Source: Spirosoma linguale DSM 74
Lineage (GTDB): Bacteria > Bacteroidota > Bacteroidia > Cytophagales > Spirosomataceae
Assembly (NCBI GenBank): GCA_000024525.1
Contig: CP001769.1
Coordinates: 4,993,001 to 5,057,000, forward strand
DNA length: 64,000 bases
Direction: 5' to 3'
The position numbers and the translations under genes were made by a program. Shown here piece after piece: positions 56,738 through 64,000 of the stretch. Numbering within the stretch: position 1 is the stretch's first letter; each line of letters starts with the position of its first letter. The notes under the pieces are model-generated. The model ran no database searches and was not told the DNA's origin. It saw only the letters and a list, made by a program, of their open reading frames with translations.

Positions 56738-57340
56738 ATGTTTCTTAAACTGTTTCGTAAGTCCCGGCCCGGCCCGGAGCGTTCCCGCAACGACCCGGCC
56801 GACTATATTGCTACCTACCGCGCTACCGGCGATCTGACGGTGCTGGGTGAACTCTATGAGCAGTACATGGATCTGGTGTACGCCGTTTGCTTTAACTACC
56901 TGCGCGATGAGGACGAAGCCAAGGATGCCGTCATGAACCTGTTTGAACAACTGGTGACTGACCTACGCAAACACGACGTGCAACAGTTTGGACCGTGGCT
57001 TCATAGTGTGGCGCGTAACTACTGCCTGATGCAACTGCGAAAAAAACAGGCTCATCCGAAAGCCGCTCTGGTGAACGGCAACGGGTCCGACCTGGACGAC
57101 GAGCCGGTTATGCGGCTTCCGGCCGACGACGAAGACCGGGCGGAACTGGAAGAAGACCTTACCTTGATGGAAACCTGTCTGCAAACACTACCATTCGAGC
57201 AGCAAACCTGCCTGAGGTTGTTTTACCTGGAACGAAAAACCTATACCGAAGTGGCCGACCTGACTGGTTACGACTTAAAACAGGTGAAAAGTTATTTGCA
57301 AAATGGGCGTCGGAAGTTGAAAATTTGTATGAGTAAGTAA
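56738..57340 (+). CDS. ECF-type RNA polymerase sigma factor
   Basis: 200 residues. Region 2 with LYEQYMDLVYAVCFNYL, EAKDAVMNLFEQLV and PWLHSVARNYCLMQLRK; an acidic linker (DLDDEPVMRLPADDEDRAE); region 4 with LPFEQQTCLRLFYLERKTYTEVADLTGYDLKQVKSYL. The gene for a membrane partner starts 6 bp after its stop, the standard sigma/anti-sigma arrangement. Confidence 0.92.
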   Translation: MFLKLFRKSRPGPERSRNDPADYIATYRATGDLTVLGELYEQYMDLVYAVCFNYLRDEDEAKDAVMNLFEQLVTDLRKHDVQQFGPWLHSVARNYCLMQLRKKQAHPKAALVNGNGSDLDDEPVMRLPADDEDRAELEEDLTLMETCLQTLPFEQQTCLRLFYLERKTYTEVADLTGYDLKQVKSYLQNGRRKLKICMSK

Positions 57341-57346
57341 GCAACA

Positions 57347-57751
57347 ATGATCGATCAACTAACTTTTGATGAGTTACGGGCCTACCAGTCCGGGCAGTTA
57401 AACGGCCCGGCACGTTACCGGGTGGAGCGGCTGCTGCTCGAAAACCCGTTCTATGCCGATGCGCTGGCGGGGCTGGAGGCTATGCAGCAAGGTACCGCCC
57501 AGCCCACAGCCGAGCAACTGGCCGGTCTGCGGGATGCACTTCATGAGCGTATTCACGCATCGGCAAATCGGAAACGACTCTGGCCACTCTGGATCGCGAC
57601 GGCCACGGCCGCCATTTTGTTTATGCTGGCAATGGCTATTTACTTCATCTTTTTTGCGCCTAAATACCCGCCAAAGCCTAAAGCAAAGCCTACAAATTCA
57701 GTAACCAGCAGCCTGCCCGCGCCAACAGCCAGTTGGTATTACATGTCCTGA
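57347..57751 (+). CDS. Membrane protein, probable anti-sigma factor
   Basis: 134 residues. Cytosolic N-terminal half (MIDQLTFDELRAYQSGQLNG) helical, in the style of anti-sigma N-domains but without the His/Cys zinc motif of ZAS proteins. One transmembrane segment (about 82-105, LWIATATAAILFMLAMAIYF). Short Lys/Pro-rich, then Ser/Thr/Pro-rich periplasmic tail. Its position right after the sigma gene is the main support. Likely sequesters the sigma factor at the membrane. Confidence 0.72.
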   Translation: MIDQLTFDELRAYQSGQLNGPARYRVERLLLENPFYADALAGLEAMQQGTAQPTAEQLAGLRDALHERIHASANRKRLWPLWIATATAAILFMLAMAIYFIFFAPKYPPKPKAKPTNSVTSSLPAPTASWYYMS

Positions 57752-57887
57752 TGAGTTTATCCATTGGTACACGTTTCGGTCGAATTGAAGGTAAAAAGTG
57801 CGTAAAAAACCGGCCATTCGGTCAATTGGCTAAAACATTTACAAAACCCTGCACGTTAACGGGACATATCAACTTATTGTACAGTCT

Positions 57888-58568
57888 ATGTTTCGCGCAA
57901 ATTCACTACGTGCTATTACCCTATCGTTTATCTTAATTACTGGCTGTTTATCAGGTAGTTTTGCCCAGCAACGGTTTAGTGCGGGGCCACGCGTTGGCTT
58001 AAATTTATCCACATTTGGTATGGACGCCAGAGACTACACCATGAAGCCCGGTGTAACTGCCGGAGCCTTTTTGATGTACAGTTCGTTAAATCATTTTGGC
58101 ATTTCAGGCGATATCCTTTACTCCCAAATGGGCGGGAAATACAAGCAGCCCAACACTAGTCTGGCAAGCTCCTACACACAGCATATCAACTACCTGGAGA
58201 TCCCCATTGCCCTGCGCTATTTCCTGACGTTGAACGGCAACTTTCGTCCCAATGTATTCTTCGGTCCTTCGCTGGCGTTCAAACTCAACGCCAAACGCAC
58301 GAACATCCTCGACAACGGCGTGAGCCGGGCCGATGGCGACAATACCGACGCTTACCGGGCTATGGATCTGGGCTTGATCGCCGGTTTTCAGTTTAACTTC
58401 AAAGGACTGGGCGAGCGCCAGCGGTTTCTGATCGACGCCCGCTACCGCTACGGTCTGAGCGACATTACCCTCAATGACGGTCGCAATATCAACAATTCAA
58501 CAGTTACACTAACTCTCGGCTACGGCTTTGGTGTTGGTCCCGAATACCGCAGCCGCTACCGCCGGTAG
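57888..58568 (+). CDS. Outer-membrane beta-barrel protein (PorT-like)
   Basis: 226 residues, signal peptide about 1-26 (ending SFAQ). Alternating beta strands (RFSAGPRVGLNLSTFG, HFGISGDILYSQMGG, YLEIPIALRYFLT, FRPNVFFGPSLAF, FLIDARYRYGLSDI) fit the PorT-family outer-membrane barrel (OMP_b-brl_2). Ends in an aromatic/basic strand. May be a target of the sigma/anti-sigma pair just upstream, by position only. A rho-independent terminator follows. Confidence 0.85.
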   Translation: MFRANSLRAITLSFILITGCLSGSFAQQRFSAGPRVGLNLSTFGMDARDYTMKPGVTAGAFLMYSSLNHFGISGDILYSQMGGKYKQPNTSLASSYTQHINYLEIPIALRYFLTLNGNFRPNVFFGPSLAFKLNAKRTNILDNGVSRADGDNTDAYRAMDLGLIAGFQFNFKGLGERQRFLIDARYRYGLSDITLNDGRNINNSTVTLTLGYGFGVGPEYRSRYRR

Positions 58569-58587
58569 TTAGTTCGCGCCTTTACGC

Positions 58588-58634
58588 AAGTGTCCTCGCT
58601 TTTCTTTTAATGAAATAGCGAGGACACTTTTTTG
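58588..58634 (+). terminator. Rho-independent terminator after the beta-barrel gene
   Basis: aagtgtcctcgct and its complement agcgaggacactt with a loop of about 15 nt, followed by T6. Confidence 0.9.
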
Positions 58635-58669
58635 TATTTTTGGCCTATCACGACCCAATTCACCTGCTC

Positions 58670-61600
58670 ATGCCCTTCTGTCGGTCTGCTTTTTTTAGTT
58701 TAGTTAGCGTTTTTCTGTCCGTAACGACCTTTGCGCAAACCACATCGCCCTCCTTTCTTAAACTCAATGCCCGCCAGGCTTGCTGGGCCGATTCGGTGTT
58801 TACGAACATGGCCCCCGACGACCGGATTGCCCAGCTAATTATGGTAGCCGGGTACTCGAACCGGAAACCGGCCTACGAAGATTCGCTGATACGGCTTGTT
58901 CAGACCAATAAACTCGGTGGGGTCGTCATGTTTCAGGGTGGGCCCGTTCGGCAGGCGCAGCTTACCAATCGGTTACAGGCCGGTTCGCCCGTTCCACTCC
59001 TCATTGCGATGGATGCCGAATGGGGCATTGCCATGCGCCTGGACAGCACCGTTCGCTACCCCTACCAGATGACCCTCGGCGCCATGCAGGGGGCCGCTTC
59101 CGATTCGCTCATTTACCAGATGGGCGCCAACCTGGCTAAACAGGCCCGTAGGCTGGGGATGCATGTGAACTTTGCCCCTTCGGTCGATGTCAACAACAAC
59201 CCGAACAACCCCGTCATCAACTTCCGCTCCTTTGGCGAAGACAAATATGCCGTTGCCCGCAAAGCCCTTGCTTACATGCGCGGTATGCAGGACAACCAGT
59301 TACTAACCAGCATCAAGCACTTTCCCGGCCACGGCGACACTGGCACCGACTCCCATTACGACTTACCCCTGATTGCCAAAAGCCGGACCCAGCTCGACTC
59401 GCTCGAACTGTATCCGTTCCGGGAGTTGATCCGGGCGGGGGCTACGGGCGTGATGATCGCGCACCTCAACATTCCCGCTCTCGATACCACCCGAAATCGC
59501 CCATCGACGCTTTCGCCCGCTATTGTTACGAACCTCCTCAAGAATGAATTAGGCTTTAAAGGGCTGGTCTTTTCAGATGCGATGAATATGAAAGCCGTAA
59601 CCAAATTCTACCCGTCCGGCAAAGCCGATGAACTGGGCCTGGAAGCGGGGATGGACGTGCTCGAATTTACCGAAGATGTTCCGGCGGCACTGGCGCAGGT
59701 GAAACAGGCCATTGTGGACGGACGAATCACGCAGGCCTCCATCGACGCCCGCTGCCTGAAAGTATTACAGGCCAAAGCGTGGGCCGGGCTGGATATGTAC
59801 AAACCCATTGTAATGGAGAACCTGGTCGAAGACCTGAACCCGGTTCAGGACGAGCTACTTAACCGCAAGCTTACCGAACGCAGCCTGACGGTTTTGAAGA
59901 ACGACCGGAATGTGCTGCCGCTACAGGGTCTGGATACACTCCGGATTGCGTCGGTAGCGGTGGAGAGCGACAAGATCACGGCGTTTCAGCAGATGGCGTC
60001 CAACTACACCAAAATCGACCATTTCAACGTAACCTCGAAAACAGCTGATTCGACCTGGGCGCAAATCCGTGATTCGCTCAGCAACTACAACCTTATTCTG
60101 GTCGATGTCCACCTGAACAATATCCGCCCCGCCGTTAAATACGGTCTGCAACCCAAAACGGCGGGCATCGTTGGCGAACTGGTGGCTACCGGCAAAGCGG
60201 TCGTTACGGTGTTCGGCAATGTGTATGCGCTGGACAAACTGACCTTTCCGATGGATACCGCTCAGCCCAGCCGCAACATCGAACAGGCGCGGGCCATTGT
60301 GATGCCGTACCAGCTGACACCCTACACGGAAGAACTGTCGGCTCAGTTGATTTTCGGGGCTATTGGCGCATCGGGTAAGCTGCCCGTTACGGTCAACCAG
60401 CGATTCCGGCTGGGCGACGGGTTGCCCGTTCAAGCCATTGGTCGGATGAAATATACCATTCCGGAAGAGGTGGGTATCAGCAGTAAGTTTCTGACCCAAC
60501 AGGTCGACTCGCTGGTAAACGTGGGCATCAGCCAGGGCGCTTTTCCGGGCTGTGTGGTCCAGATGGCGAAAGATGGTAAGGTAATTTTCCGAAAAGCCTA
60601 TGGCAAGCATACCTACGATGCTTCGCTGGGGGCCGAACCCCTTCCGGTGCAGCTCGACGACCTGTATGACATGGCCTCGGTCACGAAGGTGAGTACCTCC
60701 ACCCCCGCCCTCATGCACCTGGTCGACGACGGCAAGTTCAACCTGAACGGTAAAATGGCCGATTATCTGCCCGGTTTCAAGAAGTCGAACAAAGCCGATC
60801 TGCTCTGGCGTGATGTACTGACCCACCAGGCCCGGCTAAGAGCCTGGATACCTTTCTGGATGGACACCAAAAACCCGGACGGCTCGTGGAAGCCCAAAAC
60901 CTTCCAGAAGGAACGGTCTGGCCGGTACCCGATTGAAGTGACCGACAGCCTGTTTGAGTTCAAAAACTACCCGAAAACGATTTTTGAGCAGATCAGAGAC
61001 TCCCCGCTGAACGCGAAAAAAGAATATGTGTACTCTGACCTGTCGTTTATTCTATACCCCCAGATCGTGAAACGACTAACGGGCGAAAACTTCGAAGACT
61101 ACCTCAAAAAGACCTTCTACAAGCCCCTTGGCGCGAGTACGCTTACCTTCCTGCCCCGCCGGTTCTATCCGCTCACCCGGATCGTTCCTACCGAGTACGA
61201 TTCGCTGTTCCGCAAAACGCTCATCTGGGGGCGTGTGCACGACGAGGGCGCGGCTATGTTGGGTGGCCTATCGGGACATGCGGGCCTGTTTGGTAATGCG
61301 AATGACTTGATGAAGGTTTACGAAATGTACCGCCAGAAAGGCAGTTACGGCGGTCAGCGGTTTATTTCAGAAAAGACAATTGCCGAGTTTACCCGGTATC
61401 AGTTTCCGGAGCTGGGCAACCGGCGTGGTCTTGGCTTCGACAAACCGTCGTTCGCCTATACGGGCAATGCGCCGAAGTCGGCTACCAAAGCCAGTTACGG
61501 GCACTCAGGCTATACAGGCACGTTTGTGTGGGTAGAACCCGACCCAGCCTATAATTTAACATACATATTTTTGTGCAACCGCGTATATCCTACGAGAAAT

Positions 61601-61678
61601 AATCCTAAACTTGGTAATCTAAACACCCGCACCAACATTGTCGAAGCATTGTATCAGGCAACCAAACGTGGACTGTGA
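58670..61678 (+). CDS. GH3 beta-N-acetylhexosaminidase-like / serine hydrolase fusion
   Basis: 1002 residues from ATG 58670, giving signal peptide MPFCRSAFFSLVSVFLSVTTFAQ. N-terminal GH3 domain (about 45-370) has KHFPGHGDT and the nucleophile Asp in LVFSDAMNMKAVT, as in NagZ-type enzymes. A GH3 C-terminal-like region (about 370-590) follows, then a class C beta-lactamase/transpeptidase-like domain (from about 610) with Ser670-x-x-Lys673 in ASVTK, YSD in VYSDLSF and a GHSGYTGT third motif. Fusion of a hexosaminidase and a penicillin-binding-type hydrolase suggests periplasmic peptidoglycan turnover. Overlaps the DinB-like gene by 1 bp. Confidence 0.92.
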   Translation: MPFCRSAFFSLVSVFLSVTTFAQTTSPSFLKLNARQACWADSVFTNMAPDDRIAQLIMVAGYSNRKPAYEDSLIRLVQTNKLGGVVMFQGGPVRQAQLTNRLQAGSPVPLLIAMDAEWGIAMRLDSTVRYPYQMTLGAMQGAASDSLIYQMGANLAKQARRLGMHVNFAPSVDVNNNPNNPVINFRSFGEDKYAVARKALAYMRGMQDNQLLTSIKHFPGHGDTGTDSHYDLPLIAKSRTQLDSLELYPFRELIRAGATGVMIAHLNIPALDTTRNRPSTLSPAIVTNLLKNELGFKGLVFSDAMNMKAVTKFYPSGKADELGLEAGMDVLEFTEDVPAALAQVKQAIVDGRITQASIDARCLKVLQAKAWAGLDMYKPIVMENLVEDLNPVQDELLNRKLTERSLTVLKNDRNVLPLQGLDTLRIASVAVESDKITAFQQMASNYTKIDHFNVTSKTADSTWAQIRDSLSNYNLILVDVHLNNIRPAVKYGLQPKTAGIVGELVATGKAVVTVFGNVYALDKLTFPMDTAQPSRNIEQARAIVMPYQLTPYTEELSAQLIFGAIGASGKLPVTVNQRFRLGDGLPVQAIGRMKYTIPEEVGISSKFLTQQVDSLVNVGISQGAFPGCVVQMAKDGKVIFRKAYGKHTYDASLGAEPLPVQLDDLYDMASVTKVSTSTPALMHLVDDGKFNLNGKMADYLPGFKKSNKADLLWRDVLTHQARLRAWIPFWMDTKNPDGSWKPKTFQKERSGRYPIEVTDSLFEFKNYPKTIFEQIRDSPLNAKKEYVYSDLSFILYPQIVKRLTGENFEDYLKKTFYKPLGASTLTFLPRRFYPLTRIVPTEYDSLFRKTLIWGRVHDEGAAMLGGLSGHAGLFGNANDLMKVYEMYRQKGSYGGQRFISEKTIAEFTRYQFPELGNRRGLGFDKPSFAYTGNAPKSATKASYGHSGYTGTFVWVEPDPAYNLTYIFLCNRVYPTRNNPKLGNLNTRTNIVEALYQATKRGL

Positions 61679-62142
61679 TGAAAGAATATCTGATTCAGTT
61701 ACTGGATTACGAACTTTGGGCCAACCAGCGGGTCATCGAAGCGCTCGACACCCTCCGCAATCCACCACCCAGGGCGGTAGCGGTTATGGGGCACATTCTG
61801 TCGGCGCAGCACGTCTGGTTCGGTCGGATAACTAAGGAGTACGCATTTGTAGCCATCTGGGAGGACATTCCGGTGAGCTGGATGATCGAAACCGCCGAGC
61901 GACAGCACCGCCAGATTACCGGCTATGTGTCGGCCCTCAACGAATCGGAGGTAACTGCGTTGGTTGAGTATGTCAATTCCCGGGACGTTACCTACCAAAG
62001 CTCTCTGCTTGAGATACTCACCCACATGAGCCACCACGCGGCTTATCATCGGGGGCAAGTGGTGCAACTCATTCGGCCCATGCTCAACGAAGCTCCCGTC
62101 ACCGATTTTATCGTCTGGCGTCGTTCGTTAAAGGAGGTGTAA
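61678..62142 (+). CDS. DinB/YfiT-like metalloenzyme-fold protein
   Basis: 154 residues, four-helix DinB fold. Metal-binding His45 (SAQHVWFGR), His120 and His124 in MSHHAAYHRGQ. Start ATG 61678 overlaps the last base of the upstream stop codon; a GTG three bases upstream is an alternative. The family includes thiol transferases (for example BSH-dependent), but the substrate cannot be told. Probably co-transcribed with the GH3 fusion. Confidence 0.88.
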   Translation: MKEYLIQLLDYELWANQRVIEALDTLRNPPPRAVAVMGHILSAQHVWFGRITKEYAFVAIWEDIPVSWMIETAERQHRQITGYVSALNESEVTALVEYVNSRDVTYQSSLLEILTHMSHHAAYHRGQVVQLIRPMLNEAPVTDFIVWRRSLKEV

Positions 62143-62257
62143 TTCATCCGTTTGAGGCCTGTCAACAACGAGCAATCGAATAGCATTATAGCGTTGCCAA
62201 CCTACCGCGTACGATTAGCCGGTTGCCGCGATCTGGTGCTCAACCTTCGTTACCTCT

Positions 62258-64000
62258 ATGTCTGCAACCACATCCCCTCAGCTCTCTGTTGACGAATACC
62301 GAGAATTGATAGCGTCTTTTACCCAGGCTATCTGGGAAGCGGACTCGCAGGGAACAATCCGTACCGATTCCCCCAGTTGGCGAGCCTACACGGGCCAGCC
62401 CCTCAACGAATGGCTGGATGAAAGTTGGCTGGCGGCTGTTCACCCCGATAATCGAGCCGAGGCCCTTAGCCAGTGGCAGGACGCCATTCAACAGCAAGTT
62501 CCCTTCAACGCCGAGCTCAGATTGCGCAATGCCGACGGCGGCTGGCGGTGGACCAACGTGCGGGCTACCCAGGTTCTCCATCCCGATGGGTCAGTCAAAA
62601 AGTGGGTAGGACTCATTATTGACATCAGCGATAAGAAGAAAGCCGAAGAAACGCGTCAACAGCACCAGTCCCGTCGGGAAGAAAGAAGTAATGTATTGCT
62701 GCAGTCTACTGAAGAAGTGGCCCATACGGGCAGCTACGAAGCAAACCTACTGGCGGACACCATGCGCTTTTCCGACGGTATGTATCGGCTCTTTGGGGAA
62801 GAACCGGGAGCAATCGACCCCTCGACGGCCTGGATTGACAGTCGGTCGAATCCCGAGGATGTCCAGCCGATCAGCCAAACCCTGAATGCGGCCATTGCTA
62901 CGCTAAAGCCTTATTATTACCGGCGCAGAATTTATCGAAAAGACGGCGAACTCCGTCAGTTGGAAGCGCATGGCAGAGTTGTCGGCGACCAGACCGGCAA
63001 GGCCGTGAAGCTGATTGGCCTGGTTCAGGATATTACCGAACGCCATCGGGTAGAACAGGAGCTTACCCAAACCAAAGCACTCCTACAGACCATTTTCGAT
63101 ACCTCTCCCAATTCGATTACGGCTTACACGCCCGTGTATACGGATGACGTAATAATCGATTTCAAAATTGTTCTTGCCAATGCCTTCACGCAGCGAACCA
63201 CCGGGTTTAACCCTACCGGGCAGTTGCTTACCCAAACCTTCCCAACCGCTCAGCATAATGGCTTGCTGACCAAGTTAAAGGAGGTAATGGAGCACAAGAA
63301 AAGGCATGACTTTGAGCTGTGGTACGAAGGCGAAGGGATGCACCACTGGTTTCGTGTGATTGCCGTTCCAATGGACGAAATGGTGCTGGTAACTACAGAA
63401 GACATCACCGAGCGTCGGCAAGTCGAAGCGGAAATTCTTCGCCTGAATGATGAAATGGCCAGGAAAGCGACGGATCGATACTACTCGCTGTTCAACACCA
63501 TCGAAGAAGGCATGAATGTGCTGGAACTGGTTTACGATGACAACGGCAAACCGATAGACTTTCGCTGGCTGGAGGTGAATCCGGCGTTCGAAAAAATTAC
63601 CGGTCTAACCAACGTGGCCGGTAAGCTGGTCAGCGAAACTATCCCAACGGAACAATACTGGTTTGACACCTACGATCGGGTCATAAAAACTGGTGAACCT
63701 CTCCGCTACGAAAATTACCATGCAGGCCTTCAGCAATGGTTTCGAACGCATACATCACGAATAGGGGGTGCGGGGACCCTGCTCGTAGCGAATGTGTTTG
63801 AGGATATCACGCAACAGAAACGCCAGGAAGCTAACCTGGCGTTTCTGGCCAACCTGACGGTTGATCTTGCTCCTTTTGACTCCGTAGACAGGCTCATGGA
63901 AATGGCGGGCAGTCGCATCGTCGAACATCTCCGCCTGTCGCACTGCACATTTGTAGCCATCAATCCGGAGGCTGATGAATGCACGATTCTACACGACAGT
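62258..64000 (+). CDS. Multi-PAS sensor protein, 3'-truncated by window end
   Basis: 581 codons open to the end of the window from ATG 62258 (MSATTSPQLSVDEYRELIAS). Four PAS/PAC units can be seen by their PAC ends: LIIDISDKKKAEE, LVQDITERHRVEQ, TTEDITERRQVEA and NVFEDITQQKRQE. Each is preceded by PAS-like segments such as RAYTGQPLNEWLDESWLAAV. After about residue 535 a GAF-like domain begins (LTVDLAPFDSVDRLMEMAGS). A histidine kinase core is expected beyond the window; it could be a hybrid kinase. No transmembrane segment in the visible part, so cytosolic. Confidence 0.85.
   Translation, partial: MSATTSPQLSVDEYRELIASFTQAIWEADSQGTIRTDSPSWRAYTGQPLNEWLDESWLAAVHPDNRAEALSQWQDAIQQQVPFNAELRLRNADGGWRWTNVRATQVLHPDGSVKKWVGLIIDISDKKKAEETRQQHQSRREERSNVLLQSTEEVAHTGSYEANLLADTMRFSDGMYRLFGEEPGAIDPSTAWIDSRSNPEDVQPISQTLNAAIATLKPYYYRRRIYRKDGELRQLEAHGRVVGDQTGKAVKLIGLVQDITERHRVEQELTQTKALLQTIFDTSPNSITAYTPVYTDDVIIDFKIVLANAFTQRTTGFNPTGQLLTQTFPTAQHNGLLTKLKEVMEHKKRHDFELWYEGEGMHHWFRVIAVPMDEMVLVTTEDITERRQVEAEILRLNDEMARKATDRYYSLFNTIEEGMNVLELVYDDNGKPIDFRWLEVNPAFEKITGLTNVAGKLVSETIPTEQYWFDTYDRVIKTGEPLRYENYHAGLQQWFRTHTSRIGGAGTLLVANVFEDITQQKRQEANLAFLANLTVDLAPFDSVDRLMEMAGSRIVEHLRLSHCTFVAINPEADECTILHDS

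Overview
The window looks like chromosome of a member of the Bacteroidota, most likely order Cytophagales and close to Spirosoma. This is inferred from gene content and style, not from a database match. Signs are: moderately GC-rich coding DNA, few Shine-Dalgarno sites, TAnnTTTG-like promoter elements, stand-alone receiver proteins, ECF sigma factors with a membrane partner, a PorT-like barrel, and large secreted DUF11/Ig-like/Asp-box proteins. No rRNA or tRNA gene, CRISPR array, or complete prophage or insertion sequence was recognised. The first gene (carboxylesterase) and the last gene (multi-PAS sensor protein) run off the window.

Layout. 0-4.5 kb: a carboxylesterase, then a translationally coupled operon of a CitMHS transporter, an AtuA-family protein and a small AtuA partner. 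5-6.9 kb: two paralogous single-domain response regulators and a DUF1003 membrane protein. 7.1-12.8 kb: a cyanophycin cluster with cyanophycin synthetase (cphA), two divergent cyanophycinases and an isoaspartyl peptidase. On paper this covers synthesis of the Asp-Arg polymer and its breakdown to free Asp and Arg. 13-19.9 kb: small acidic proteins, a DUF892 ferritin-like protein, an FRG-domain protein, a GT2 glycosyltransferase, a GH1-like glycosidase, a Gly/Ser/Thr-rich secreted protein and an alpha/beta hydrolase. 20.4-28.3 kb: UDP-galactopyranose mutase, a receiver protein, an ECF sigma factor, a GAPDH, a flavin-dependent monooxygenase and a two-domain M16 peptidase. 28.6-30.1 kb: an AT-richer restriction-modification remnant (HNH nuclease plus a piece of a cytosine-5 methyltransferase). 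30.3-38 kb: two APC permeases, an Rrf2 regulator, an M20 hydrolase and aspS. 38-48.1 kb: a sulfatase and two giant secreted proteins sharing C-terminal modules. 48.2-50.2 kb: galU and a glucuronokinase-like GHMP kinase. 50.3-53.5 kb: an acidic protein and a small phage-like module (XRE repressor, unknown protein, RecE-like PD-(D/E)XK nuclease, unknown protein) with two matching operator-like palindromes. 53.6-62.1 kb: a pentapeptide-repeat protein, an AsmA-like protein, two small secreted proteins, an ECF sigma/anti-sigma pair, a beta-barrel, a GH3-serine hydrolase fusion and a DinB-fold protein. 62.3 kb to the end: the PAS sensor.

Most notable points. (1) A compact cyanophycin cycle in a heterotrophic Bacteroidota-like genome, in which one of the two cyanophycinases has Ile where the catalytic Glu is expected. 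(2) At least three families of long intergenic hairpins (A: 9.8, 24.1, 30.1 kb; B: 28.3, 36.1, 37.9 kb; C: 49.1, 50.9, 53.5, 54.4 kb). One family C arm supplies the last codons of a gene, and a family A element sits at the broken end of the methyltransferase. (3) The XRE/RecE-like module with paired TTACA-N8-TGTAA sites.
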